This document shows positions 1 to 10,065 of a stretch of 64,000 bases of DNA, piece by piece (within the stretch, counting starts at the first letter, position 1; every line of letters begins with the position of its first letter). The notes under the pieces are model-generated. The model made no database searches and was not told the DNA's origin. It saw only the letters and a list, made by a program, of their open reading frames with translations. The position numbers and the translations under genes are program-made. The DNA lies in contig JAZBRS010000013.1 in NCBI GenBank assembly GCA_037176725.1, positions 12,217,001 through 12,281,000 on the forward strand, in the 5' to 3' direction. Origin of the DNA: Posidonia oceanica (lineage: Eukaryota; Streptophyta; Magnoliopsida; Alismatales; Posidoniaceae).

Positions 1-57
1 AACAGGTATCTGAAGACTCTTGTAGCAGCCGTCTGCCCACACCCTGCAATCAGTGCA

Positions 58-1260
58 ATGGGTTTCCCCACCTTGGTAACCCCGACACACTGCTCCGAGA
101 TCCTGCGAGAATGGATCGGCAAGCTGACAAGAGATGACTGTGAGAAGCTACGCCTGTGGGGCATTCCGACCAAATTGCTAAAGGCTGCTGATGTGGAAGT
201 GAGCCGCCACCTTCTGTGTGCTGCTGCGCGATTCTGGAAACCAGCACACCATGTCTTCCGTTTCGGCAGAACTGAACTGACGCCTACACTGGAAGAAGTG
301 CGTCGGATCTGCGGCTTTTCCAAGATCTTGGGGCCGCCCATCTTCATGAGGCGTGACGGATACTTGGCAGTCTTGAAACAGCTGACCGGCCTCTCTACCC
401 AAAGTTGCCAGCAGAAGCTGATTTGTACTAGCGGGCCCACGCCTCTGCTTCGCCTGGCGTACTTTGATGAGGTTATGGAAAAGCGCACTGAACTCGGAGA
501 CGAGCTGTGGCTCCGAGGGTTTGTCACCCGTTTCCTAGGCGAGCTGGTCTTTACTCATGGCAAGGCAACAGTGGCTATCGAGGTTGCGGAAATTGCATTA
601 ACGGTGGTGACCCAGCACATGGATCTGGCACCGGTTGTCTTGGCAGAAACTTACCGCGGTCTGGACCGCATCTCGCATCGCTGCCGCCACTTTCATGGTT
701 GCGGATCGTTCATTCAGGTCTGGCTAGCGGCGCACACTGAGATAGACCTTCTGCGCCCCCAAGTGCATGCTTTCGAGGCCTACTGCAGCAGCGGCCATGC
801 CAAGGCAATCAAGAGCGTCAAGGAAGAGTATGAAAGGCTATCAGGACTGACAGACGACACAGTCACATGGCGCATCATTCCTTCTGCAGCCGAAGCATTC
901 ACTGTCTTCTTCAATACACGCGACATGCGCCTGGTCGTGCTACCAGGATTTACTGCGGGTGTAGAATATCACCCTATCAGAGTCATGCGCCAGTTCGGCT
1001 TCCAGCAGGGCGTCTTTGTCGACAGCACAGCGCCTAAGCTCCTTCAAGAATATCCCCTCAGTACAATCGCCCCCACAAAGGAGCTGGCCAACCTAATGCA
1101 GCATGGGGTGCGATCAACAGACATCGCTGCAATGAAAGGCGTAGGGTGTACCCCTGAGTACATCACTGAAGTGCAGGACCTCTGGCCCATTGATGAAATC
1201 CCGCCAAGCGGTCCCTTATTCTCTGACTCTGGAAGATCAAAGAAGCCTCGAACCGGCTAG
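58..1260 (+). CDS. Plant mobile domain / DUF7745-like protein carried by a retroelement
   Basis: 400 codons without interruption from the first ATG, ending in TAG. The same frame is open to base 1, so the true start may lie to the left. The motif at residues 70-90 (FRFGRTELTPTLEEV) and the later run with LAETYRGLDRISHR, then GSFIQVWLAAHTEID, match the layout of the plant mobile domain/DUF7745 family, known from plant retrotransposons and a few host proteins. No catalytic motif is visible and the molecular function is unknown. It lies upstream of tandem repeats, a polypurine tract and a long LTR, so I infer it is the 3' accessory ORF of element A. It is the only long transposon ORF here without stops. 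Codon use is GC-richer than its surroundings. It could instead be a captured host gene; the family assignment is from memory. Confidence 0.7.
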   Translation: MGFPTLVTPTHCSEILREWIGKLTRDDCEKLRLWGIPTKLLKAADVEVSRHLLCAAARFWKPAHHVFRFGRTELTPTLEEVRRICGFSKILGPPIFMRRDGYLAVLKQLTGLSTQSCQQKLICTSGPTPLLRLAYFDEVMEKRTELGDELWLRGFVTRFLGELVFTHGKATVAIEVAEIALTVVTQHMDLAPVVLAETYRGLDRISHRCRHFHGCGSFIQVWLAAHTEIDLLRPQVHAFEAYCSSGHAKAIKSVKEEYERLSGLTDDTVTWRIIPSAAEAFTVFFNTRDMRLVVLPGFTAGVEYHPIRVMRQFGFQQGVFVDSTAPKLLQEYPLSTIAPTKELANLMQHGVRSTDIAAMKGVGCTPEYITEVQDLWPIDEIPPSGPLFSDSGRSKKPRTG

Positions 1261-1617
1261 AGCCATCATGCCGCTGTCATTCTGTCTTCCTTTCAAGTTG
1301 TGCTGTACTTTTTGGCCTATCACGGGCATGTAACCAACAATTCTATCAATGCAAAACTGTTTTGTGCTGGCTGTTCACATTTCAAGGCTGATCATGCATT
1401 CCATGCTCCTCGCCGCTCACATCCGGAGGCCCCTTGGCCCGACTGATTTCTCACATGACGTAGGAAAGTCCTCAGCAAACGACCCAGGCTCCAGGACCTC
1501 CGCGAACTCGCGCCGTCCGACCTGCTACCGAGCATCCCCGGCTGAGTCTCCTTTGGGCTGGTACCCCAAACTACTCGTCTGACAAACGCGTCAGTTTTGT
1601 CCATCCTTCGCTTTCTC

Positions 1618-1693
1618 GATACCGGGGACGTTTCGACTAACCCCTGGTATCATCCTGATACCAGGGGCATCTTTTCAGACGCCCCGCGGTATC
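1618..1693. repeat. Nested inverted repeat (strong hairpin)
   Basis: CCCCTGGTATCA (1641-1652) pairs perfectly with TGATACCAGGGG (1656-1667) around a 3-base loop. Outside it, GATACCGGGG (from 1618) pairs with CCCCGCGGTATC (1682-1693) apart from a 2-base bulge. Both levels use the GGTATC/GATACC word. It could fold as RNA or as a DNA cruciform; its role is unknown. Confidence 0.8.
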
Positions 1694-1704
1694 CCACCCT
1701 TGTT

Positions 1705-1835
1705 CTCATCTCCTCTTTGCCGGCCGATAAGTCCGATATCTTATCACCTTTCCCAATCAATCAATCTCATCATTATCTCATCTCCTCTTTGCCGGCCGAT
1801 AAGTCCGATATCTTATCACCTTTTTCAACCAAGCT
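1705..1835 (+). repeat. 72-bp direct repeat, two copies
   Basis: The block starting CTCATCTCCTCTTTGCCGG at 1705 recurs at 1777. Each copy carries GATAAG, 8 bases, then CTTATC (1726-1745 and 1798-1817), a perfect 6-bp inverted repeat. Confidence 0.8.
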
Positions 1836-2270
1836 CTCATCATTACCTCACCCCCCTTTCTTTAGCAGTAGCTCTCATCATTACCTCATCCCCCTTCTTT
1901 AGCAATAGTTCTCATCATTACCTCACCCCCCTTCTTTAGCAATAGCTCTCATCATTACCTCATCCCCCTTCTTTAGCAATAGTTCTCATCATGATCTCAC
2001 CCCCCTTCTTTAGCAGTAGCTCTCATCATTACCTCATCCCCCTTCTTTAGCAGTAGCTCTCATCATTACCTCATCCCCCTTCTTTAGCAATAGTTCTCAT
2101 CATGATCCCATCCCCCTTCTTTAGCAATAGTTCTCATCATGACCTCATCCCCCTTCTTTAGCAGTAATTCTCATCATGACCTCATCCCCCTTCTTTAGCA
2201 GTAATTCTCATCATGACCTCATCCCCCTTCTTTAGCAGTAATTCTCATCATGATCTCATCCCCTCTTATC
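1836..2270 (+). repeat. 37-bp tandem repeat, about 12 copies
   Basis: Unit of the type CTCATCATTACCTCATCCCC followed by CTTCTTTAGCAGTAGCT. The spacing is exactly 37 bp where checked (1985 to 2022). Copies alternate TTACC/TGACC/TGATC and CAGTAG/CAATAG/CAGTAA, so subfamilies have formed by local duplication. Confidence 0.9.
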
Positions 2271-2344
2271 AGGCACTCATCAATCAATCATTCAGCAATC
2301 AATCATTCAGCATTCGATCACTCATCACTCGATCATTCATCAAT

Positions 2345-3440
2345 CAAGCACCCTCAGGCTGATATCCTAAACTATCAACAATCAAGCACTCTCAGGCTGA
2401 TATCCTAAACTATCTACTCTCAGGCTGATATTCCTAAACTATCGACCCAGGCTGATATCCTAAACTATCTATTCTCAGGCTGATATTCCTAAACTATCCA
2501 TCCTTTGGCCGATCCATGGTTGGCCCGCAGTTGTGTTATACGGCTGACATCCAGTAACTGTCCCTCGCAGTGCCGCCAGGCTGATAACCTAAACTATCTA
2601 TCTAGGCTGGTAACCTAAACTACCTAGGCTGATATCCTAAACTATCCATCCAGGCTAATATTCCTAAACTATCCGGCATCTGCGTTATACGGCTGACATC
2701 CAGTAACTGTCCCTCGTAATTGCCCCCTCCAGTTGATAGGACTGTAAACTATCTATCTAGGCTGATATCCTAAACTATCTAGGCTGATATCCTAAACTAT
2801 CTATCCAGGCTGATAACCTAAACTATCGATCTAGGCTGATATCCTAAACTATCTATGGCAATTACGTTATACGGCTGATATCCAGTAACTATCCCTTGCA
2901 ATTGCTCTTTCCAGTTGATAGGACTGTAAACTATCTATCTAGGCTGATAACCTAAACTATCGATCTAGGCTGATATCCTAAACTATCCATCGCAATTGCA
3001 TTATACGGCTGACATCCAGTAACTGTCCCTCGCAAGGCCGCCAGGCTGATAACCTAAACTATCTATCTAGGCTGGTAACCTAAACTACCTAGGCTGATAT
3101 CCTAAACTATCTATCCAGGCTGATATCCCTAAACTATCCGGCACTTGCGTTATACGGCTGATATCCAGTAACTATCCCTCATGGTTTGCCCTTTCCAGTT
3201 GATAGGACTGTAAACTATCTATCTAGGCTGATATCCTAAACTATCTAGGCTGATATCCTAAACTATCTATCTAGGCTGATATCCTAAACTATCTATGGCA
3301 ACCATGTTATACGGCTGATATCCAGTAACTATCACTCACAACTGCGCATTCCGGTTGATAGGACCGTAAACTATCGCCAGGCTGATAACCTAAACTATCG
3401 CCCCCGGCTGATGATCCGAAACTCATCCGGTCGATAAGTC
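2345..3440 (+). repeat. Hairpin-unit tandem array with about 465-bp higher-order period
   Basis: Built of short (about 25-bp) units of the type AGGCTGATATCCTAAACTAT. They are interrupted six times by a longer unit, TTATACGGCTGAYATCCAGT plus AACTRTCC, starting at 2536, 2685, 2867, 3001, 3150 and 3307. The 2536/2685/2867 block reappears as 3001/3150/3307 (offsets 465, 465, 440), which gives the higher-order period. Almost every unit holds complementary arms: GATA/TATC, GACA/TGTC, GATAG/CTATC or GATGA/TCATC. Confidence 0.85.
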
Positions 3441-3895
3441 CGATAACTCATCACCTCCCCGCGCGACTCCGTCCCAAAAGGCGGAGCCCTGCATCCTTCC
3501 GCGTCCGGGAAAAGGTCCGCCTCTCCCGTCGCGCCTTTGTAGCCTTGGCTATCCTTCCTTTCGTGGCAGGCCTGGACCTCCCGTCAAGCTCCGCGGTGCA
3601 CCGCAACGTCCCTCTTCAGCGTCGTCAGCATCGCCAGCGTCACCCGCATCGCTTCGGTCTCCCCATCAATACTAACTCTAACGCTAACTTTTGCATTGCA
3701 TCCGCATTAGCATGCATCGCATACATTGCATCTCACCCATTTGCACCTGCACATTGCATTGTGGCAACGATCCACGATGTTCGGCGCATCCGCCGAATAA
3801 GTGGCTCACGCCGATAGCAAACCCTCTGCTCTCGCCGATCAAATGGGGTGTCTCGTCTACCCTGAGCAGCGGCCTCGCTTCGCTCGGCCTCGCTC

Positions 3896-3908
3896 AGGGA
3901 GGGGCATC
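3896..3908 (+). promoter_or_regulatory. Polypurine tract of element A
   Basis: AGGGAGGGGCATC lies immediately before TGTTGACACCCC. A G-rich purine run next to a TG-starting LTR is where plus-strand DNA synthesis is primed in LTR retrotransposons. It orients element A on the + strand and makes the following LTR its 3' LTR. Confidence 0.7.
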
Positions 3909-6900
3909 TGTTGACACCCCATTTTGACAGGCTGGATCGTTTGGAGCCTTCCGGTGGCTGTTCGACCCGAACCCAGACCCAAACCTACACCTTCCTCTCC
4001 TTCTTTCCCCTCAAAACAAGCCTGAACTTGACCCGAGCTTACCCCCCTTTCCCGAACCTGAGAACCCACCAAAATCCATAGGAACACTCACCCCTGATGA
4101 CTTAGTAAACCCACCGAAAAGCCTGCAAAATCTCAAACCAGACCCCTCCCAAAAACCCTAGGAAACTTAGGCAAAACTACCCTTTTTCTACACCTCGAAA
4201 CCCCTCCAAAACTTCCTCAGAACCAAACCAAAACTCTAGGACCGGAACTAGGAACCCTAGACCCCGCACCCGCCAAATTTCACCCCTTTCGGAGACCTTT
4301 AAGACCCCTTTTCACTGGAATTATCGTTTTCTCTCTCCGGGATTATCGTTTTCTCTCTCCTCTCTCTCTCCTGATTATCGTCTCTCTTTTCATCCCCTTC
4401 TCGCCCTCCTTCTGGCTTGGCAGCGGGCCCCCCTTGTACTCCTATCCCTTCTCTACCTTATTCCTATTTTTATTTTATTTTTACCACCTTCCTTGAATTT
4501 TAAAAATCTTTTTCCTCAAACCTACCTCTTTCCCATTTATTCCCTTTTCTTCCTCTTTTCTTCTTCTTTTTCTTTTCTTCTTCCTTCCTTTGCAAAAAAC
4601 CTCAAAAATCCTTAAAAATCTGTAAAACTCCAAGACCCAAAAGAAGCGAATCAGAATCTCCAGAAAAAGCAATTAAAAACATTAAATAAATAATTAAAAA
4701 CCTAAACTTAATTAAATCAAGCTAAAAAGAAAATCAAGCATGCAAACTAAAAAATGCAAAACAAACTAAAATAAAATACTGTAAAATCAACTAAAAAACT
4801 GAAATAAAATCAGAATCTACCAAAAATGAAAATCCCACTAAAAGAATTAAAAAACAAACCCCAAGGGAAAGAATTAAAAATCAAATGCTAAAACAAGTAA
4901 TTAAAGAGAACAAAAAACTTAACCTAAGAAACATAGGAAAAAAAAACAACATAAGAACTTAATTAAAAAAAGGAAAAGAAAATACAGTTAAAAGACCTAA
5001 AATACTTAATCAAATCAGGAAAAATCCAACTAAAAAAACATCAAGAAGAATTAACAAATAAAAAACAAAAGCATGGATCAAAAGACTTAAAAAAGGAAAA
5101 TACAAAAGACTAAAACTAAAAGCCCAAAACCCACTCAAAATAATGTAAAAATAAATCCTAAAAATCCTAATTAACATCCTAAAATACTTAACAAGAAAAC
5201 ACAATTTTAAAAACAATTTAAAAGAATTTAACCAACACTTAATCAAGTGGGAAATGGATTAAAAACAAAATAAAACCCTAAAACCCTAATCAAACCTAAA
5301 ACACACTAATTAACCTAAAAACGATCATTAAAAAAATCCAGATAAACGTCTAACCTACAACCCAAGTCATCCCATATTTTTATTTATTTTTATCCTATTT
5401 TCTCCTATTTTTCCTTTCCATCTTTCTTCCTTCCTTCATTTTCATTTCCCTTTTCCTCCTCACTGGGCTTATCAGCCCGTTCATCTTTTCTCTCCATTTT
5501 TTCAAAATCCGGCCCGCAGCCCGTTGCTACAGTCCTCCGTCTTCCTCACCTTCTCCCGCGCGCTGGCAGTGCAACAGTGCACGCCGCCTGCGCTCCTGCA
5601 ACGCTGCCCCGACCTGTCACCTCCTGCTCCAGCCAGGCGCGCGCCGAAGCATCGTCCTCGCACCTGCCATCGCCTCTCCGCAGCGTTCATTGGTCGCAGG
5701 CCTGCAAAGCTAAAGAAGGTGTGGTCAGGACTCGGGACAGGAGAGGAGGAGAAATCAGAGGGCATTTCAGGAGAAAAGGAGAGGAGAAGAAGAAGGATGG
5801 ATCCCAGAGGGGAGACGAGGTTTTTCCGGAGAGAATCCCGAGCGAGAGGGCATCCAAAACGCCCCTGAAATCCACCCAGAAACGCCGGACCTCGGCCGCT
5901 CCTTCTCCCAGGAAACCAGTGCCCAAAAACACCTCCGGAACCACTCGAAATCCGCCCCCCAATCTCACCCGAGACCCCCTGCAACTCTTCCCCTCCTTTC
6001 CACACCGAACATAGCCCGCATTTCGCCGGAACGCCACCTGAAGCCCAACCGGAACCCAACACATCCTCCTCCAGAATTCCCTCCTACACAGACCCCCATT
6101 CCTCCCCAAAACCTACCCGGAAACCCACTGAAACCCCACCTTCTCAGACCCCCGAGCGCTGACCTCCACCCTCACCACAGCCCGAGCAATCCACCACAAA
6201 CACCTACGCCGAGATCCTGTCCAAAACCGGCCCAACTACCATCTCCCTCCACAGACCTCCACTGCCAGAACCAAGCCTCCAGAACCCTTCAACAAGCACC
6301 CAGCTACCCACCGGAGGCCTCCGCTCGATCCAGAGGGCAGAGGACACCTCCGCCCACCTCCAGCAGCCCTTAGTGAACCCAAAAGGCTCGACTCCTTCCA
6401 CCGTCTGCGGAACTCGCTCCTGTGCACCCGGGGAGCTCCAGAACATCTCCAAGAACTGTTCCCGATCGTCGCGCGCTGCCGGGAGCACCTGCAGCAGCTA
6501 GACCCCCACCGCCGGTCTCTGCAACAACAGCTGAGGTCGGGGGAGCGCGCCAGACAGCAGAGGAGGTATTTCTCTTTGCTGGTAATCTAGGTTTCTTCCC
6601 TTCTTGCTTTTCCACCCCTCAAAAAGGGGTTCTGCAACCGCCTTCGCGAGGTCAGCGCCGTCGCTGACCTTCTTCCCCGGCGAGCTCGACGTTCGTCCCG
6701 TCGCGCCGAGCTGCGGAACGACCTCCCGTTGGTCGTCCTAGCTCCGCATCGACCTCAGGATTGCAGCCCAGCCTTCAGCTCGCGCCGACGACGCTCCGGT
6801 CGTCCTCCTGGCCTCCGATCAGACTCGGACCTCTGGTGGATCCCCAGCTCCGCTCCTGGCAGCGTCGCCGCACGCTTGACCTCGCCCGAGCTCCGCCAGG

Positions 6901-8149
6901 GCCTGGTGAAGCTCGCCCGCCGAGTTGTCTCCCCGGAGTGCCCCCCTGTCCCCCTCGTCGGCCACTGGTAGCAGTTGCTACAGTGGCCGGCGGCCTGCGT
7001 TTACACTGTAGCGATATTTTACTTAGCTTAGGTATTTTACCCTAAAATTGCATGTCTGTCCTAAGTTTCCTCATTTTTGCATTCCAGTCCTTATTTCGTT
7101 TATTCTGCTTGGTTTTTTTAATTAAATACTTTGCTAAATTGCACGATCTGTTTATGCTTTTCAATATTTGCAAATAGGTCCATTCACTGTGCTGTGCTGT
7201 TGTGATATCTTGCAGTTTAGTCCTCCTTTTTCCCTTTTTTGCATTTAGGTCCTGTACCAAGTCAGTTCATTTATTTACTCATATTTTACCATACTGTATT
7301 GCATCCTGGCCCCTTGCATGTTTTTATTTTTGCACTTAGGTCCATGCACTGTAGAAACTTAGGTTCTGATTTTTATTTTTGGTTGATGCATTGCATATTT
7401 TATCCTCTGCTTTTGTGCATTTGCAGTTAGGTCCATTTTAAATGGACAGTAACTGTGCTGCATGCATTTTCCCTTATTACATTGCATTATTGACCCTGTT
7501 TTTCCCAAAAATTGCACATTAGTCCTGCCTACTGATTTCAGAGCATGTTTACCATATAAAATTGCATTTCCAACCCCTGCATGATTTCAAAATCACACTT
7601 AGGTCCCTGCATGCTTTAAAAATCGTGTGAAAAGACCATTTTGCCCCTAGATTGCATTTTAACCCCTATGCCTACCAAATTTCATACAGACCTTTCACTA
7701 GTACCTCCAGACTCCCCAGGACCTTGTTTTCTGGAAAATTTGCATTTTAGCCCCTTTCTTTTTCGAAAAATGCTTTTAAAACCCCTGTTCTTCCCAAATG
7801 GCTTTTCCTTATCTTTTCTGGCTTTGCATGCATTCTGCATCCATTTTAATCTTGCATTTTACCTCCCCTTCGCATACACTAAGCACTTTTAACTCCCCTT
7901 CACTTGGGAGGACCTTCAGCACACCCTTAGGACTTCCTGAACACTTAGATCTGTTCTCCTCTTCTGTTCTGGCCCTTTTGCTCCGAAGCCGCGATATCTT
8001 TCAATCCGACCGTCGGATCGCCTCAAGTAAGCTGCCCAGGTGACCGCAGCGAAGCGCTCTTCAGCATGGACCGAGCAGATCTCCGATCAGACTCCCGGAT
8101 CTCCAGGTATATCTTCCTGAACTTCTGCACTGCATTCATTTTGCATGCC

Positions 8150-9300
8150 ATTTGCACCGTTTTGCGTGCCTTTTAGTTTATTCGCCTCGTTTTGCGTGCG
8201 ATCGCGTTTTATCGCTCCGTTTTGCGCGCCACTTCTTTGTTTTGCACCGTTTTGCGTGCCCTTTAGTTTTTTCGCCTCGTTTCCCGTGCCTTCAAGTTTT
8301 CTTGCACCGTTTTGCGTGCCTTCTGATTTCTTCGCCTCGTTTTGCGTGCCATCATGTTTTATCGCTCCGTTTTGCGCGCCGCTTCTCTATCTTGCACCGT
8401 TTTGTGTGCCTTTTAGTTTCTTCGCCTCGTTTTGCGTGCCATCATGTTTTATCGCTCCGTTTTGCGCGCCGCTTCTTTGTCTTGCACCGTTTTGCGTGCC
8501 CTTTAGTTTTTTCGTCTCGTTTTGCGTGTTTTCAAGTTTTCTCGCTCCGTTTTGCGCGCCACTTCTTTGTTTTGCACCGTTTTGCGTGTCCTTTAGTTTT
8601 TTCGCCTCGTCTTAAGTGTTTTCAAGTTTTCTCGCTCCGTTTTGCGCGCCACTTCTTTGTTTTGCACCGTTTTGCGTGCCCTTTAGTTTTTCGCCTCGTT
8701 TCCCGTGCCTTCAAGTTTTCTTGCTCCGTTTTGCGTGCCACCTCTTTGTCTTGCACCGTTTTGCGCGCAGTCTTGTTTTTCCGCTCCGTTTTGCGTGTCT
8801 TCATGTTTTCTCGCTCCGTTTTGCGTGCCGCTTCCTTGTTTCGCTCCGTTTTGCATGCCCTTTAGTTTTTTCGCCTCGTTTTGCGTGTTTTCAAGTTTTC
8901 TCGCTCCGTTTTGCGTGCCGCTTCCCTGTCTTGCACCGTTTTGCGTGCCTTTTAGTTTTTTGCCTCGTTTTGCGTGCCTTCAAGTTTTCTCGCTCCGTTT
9001 TGCGCGCCACTCCTTTGCCTTGCACCGTTTTGCGTGCCTTTTAGTTTTTTGCCTCGTTTTGCGTGTTTTCATGTTTTCTCACTCCGTTTTGCGCGCCGCT
9101 CCTCTGTCTTGCACCGTTTTGCGTGCCCTTTAATTTTCTTGCCTAGTTTTGCGCGCAGTCTTGTTTTCCTGCACCGTTTTGCGTGTCCTTTCGTTTTCTC
9201 GTCTCGTTTTGCGTGCCCTGGTGTTTTCTTGCCCAGTTTTGCGCCCTTCTTTCGTTTTCTCGCACGGTTTTGCGTCCTCGTTCCATTCCTTGCCCCATTT
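8150..9300 (+). repeat. 30-bp minisatellite inside LTR A (about 38 copies)
   Basis: Three related 30-bp unit types alternate. One begins TTGCACCGTTTTGCGTGCC, one TCGCCTCGTTTTGCGTG, one TCGCTCCGTTTTGCGCGCC. Decayed copies continue to about 9430. Because the period is divisible by three and the units contain few stops, several frames stay open for 140-237 codons; these are repeat artefacts, not genes. Confidence 0.92.
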
Positions 9301-9642
9301 TGCATGTCAACCTTGTTCTCGCATCTTTTTGCATACTTGTCTCGATCCCCGCATTGTTTTACGCCGTTTTCCCCTCGCATGTCGATTACATTGCGTGGTT
9401 TTCTCGCCGTTTTGTTGTATCGCCCGCATTTGCATGTAGGGCGATGATGCTTACTGTCCGGAGTTCTCACGAGCCAGGTTTCGCCCGGTTCGGAACACGG
9501 GCAGCATTGCTGAGCGTTTAGATTGCACGTTTACTTCCTTGCATCGTCTTTCATCACTTAGAGCACACCTTTGAGCATTTAGGTAGGCATTCGTTGGCAC
9601 TTAGGCATTCAAAGTTTGCACTTCCCTGCATATGCGAGCGTA

Positions 9643-9740
9643 AGCCTAGAAAGACCGATTCTCGGGCGTGTCGGGGGTGCCTAACACCTTCCCCGCGCGT
9701 AACAGGAGTCCTTACCCTCTCTTGGCCCGCAATGACCATA
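9643..9740 (+). promoter_or_regulatory. Conserved LTR block shared by LTRs A, B and C
   Basis: AGCCTAGAAAGACCGATTC, then GGGGTGCCTAACACCTTCCC, then GGAGTCCTTACCCT. The same order of words occurs at about 16503-16600 in LTR B and 57563-57650 in LTR C, although the rest of these LTRs differs strongly. It lies about 300-400 bp before each LTR end, so an RNA start, polyadenylation or packaging role is possible but unproven. Confidence 0.75.
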
Positions 9741-9890
9741 TTGCCCTTGTCCTAGGCACGAGTCACCTCATTTGCATTCATTTGCATCTTATTTCTTTTG
9801 CATTGCTTCGCTTTGCATCCTTTGCTTGGCTTTGCGTGATTATTCACGCATTTCCCCGGTTTTCCTCGTCTTCCGATTTAATAGACTTGG

Positions 9891-9901
9891 TGGCGACTCC
9901 G
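9891..9901 (+). promoter_or_regulatory. Primer-binding-site-like word inside LTR A
   Basis: TGGCGACTCCG is identical to the first 11 bases of the primer binding site used by element C (57941). It lies 174 bp before the LTR end. Weaker versions sit at comparable places in LTRs B and C. Confidence 0.6.
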
Positions 9902-10065
9902 ACTTTGTCTTATCTTCCTCTTTTCTTTCCCTTTTTCCCCCTTTTAAATGTTTTCGAGTTAGGTCTTCCTTCTCGGACATAGCCGCTTATAGTGAGCCTG
10001 ATTCCGATCGGTGCACGCGAGCTTTGGCATCATGCATGGACGATCCGAACACCGGGATTACTACA

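Larger units (their letters stand above)
1261..3908 (+). other. 3' non-coding region of element A
   Basis: There is no supportable gene between the DUF7745-like ORF and the LTR. About 1261-1617 is plain sequence. From 1618 the tract is a succession of inverted and tandem repeats (separate entries). 3430-3895 is GC-rich sequence with short repeats and no ORF of note. Tandem repeats between the last ORF and the 3' LTR are a known habit of Tat/Ogre-type elements. Confidence 0.65.
3909..10065 (+). mobile_element. 3' LTR of Tat/Ogre-like element A (6.16 kb)
   Basis: Starts TGTTGACACCCC after a polypurine tract and ends GGGATTACTACA. The end matches that of LTR C (GGGTTACTACA at 57939), and both share the preceding words GCACGCGAGCTTTGGCATCA and TGCATGGA. 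No primer binding site follows, as expected for a 3' LTR. The interior holds an A-rich stretch (4680-5340), a GC-rich stretch (5500-6970), the 30-bp minisatellite, and the block shared with LTRs B and C. I see no genuine gene inside. Its length is at the high end for plant LTRs. The 5' LTR lies outside the window, so the ends cannot be checked by LTR comparison; the next five bases (CATAC) would be the target duplication. Confidence 0.7.

Noticed and set aside
2345..3440. CRISPR array
   Set aside because: The repeats are contiguous tandem units without unique spacers, in a eukaryotic transposon context, and no cas gene is present.
5502..6971. GC-rich ORFs around 5500-6970 as host exons
   Set aside because: No recognisable domain on either strand; overlapping ORFs in all frames reflect composition within LTR A.
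8145..9447. Long overlapping ORFs of 142-237 codons on the + strand
   Set aside because: They are translations of a 30-bp minisatellite; openness follows from the period being divisible by three. No start context or domain supports a gene.
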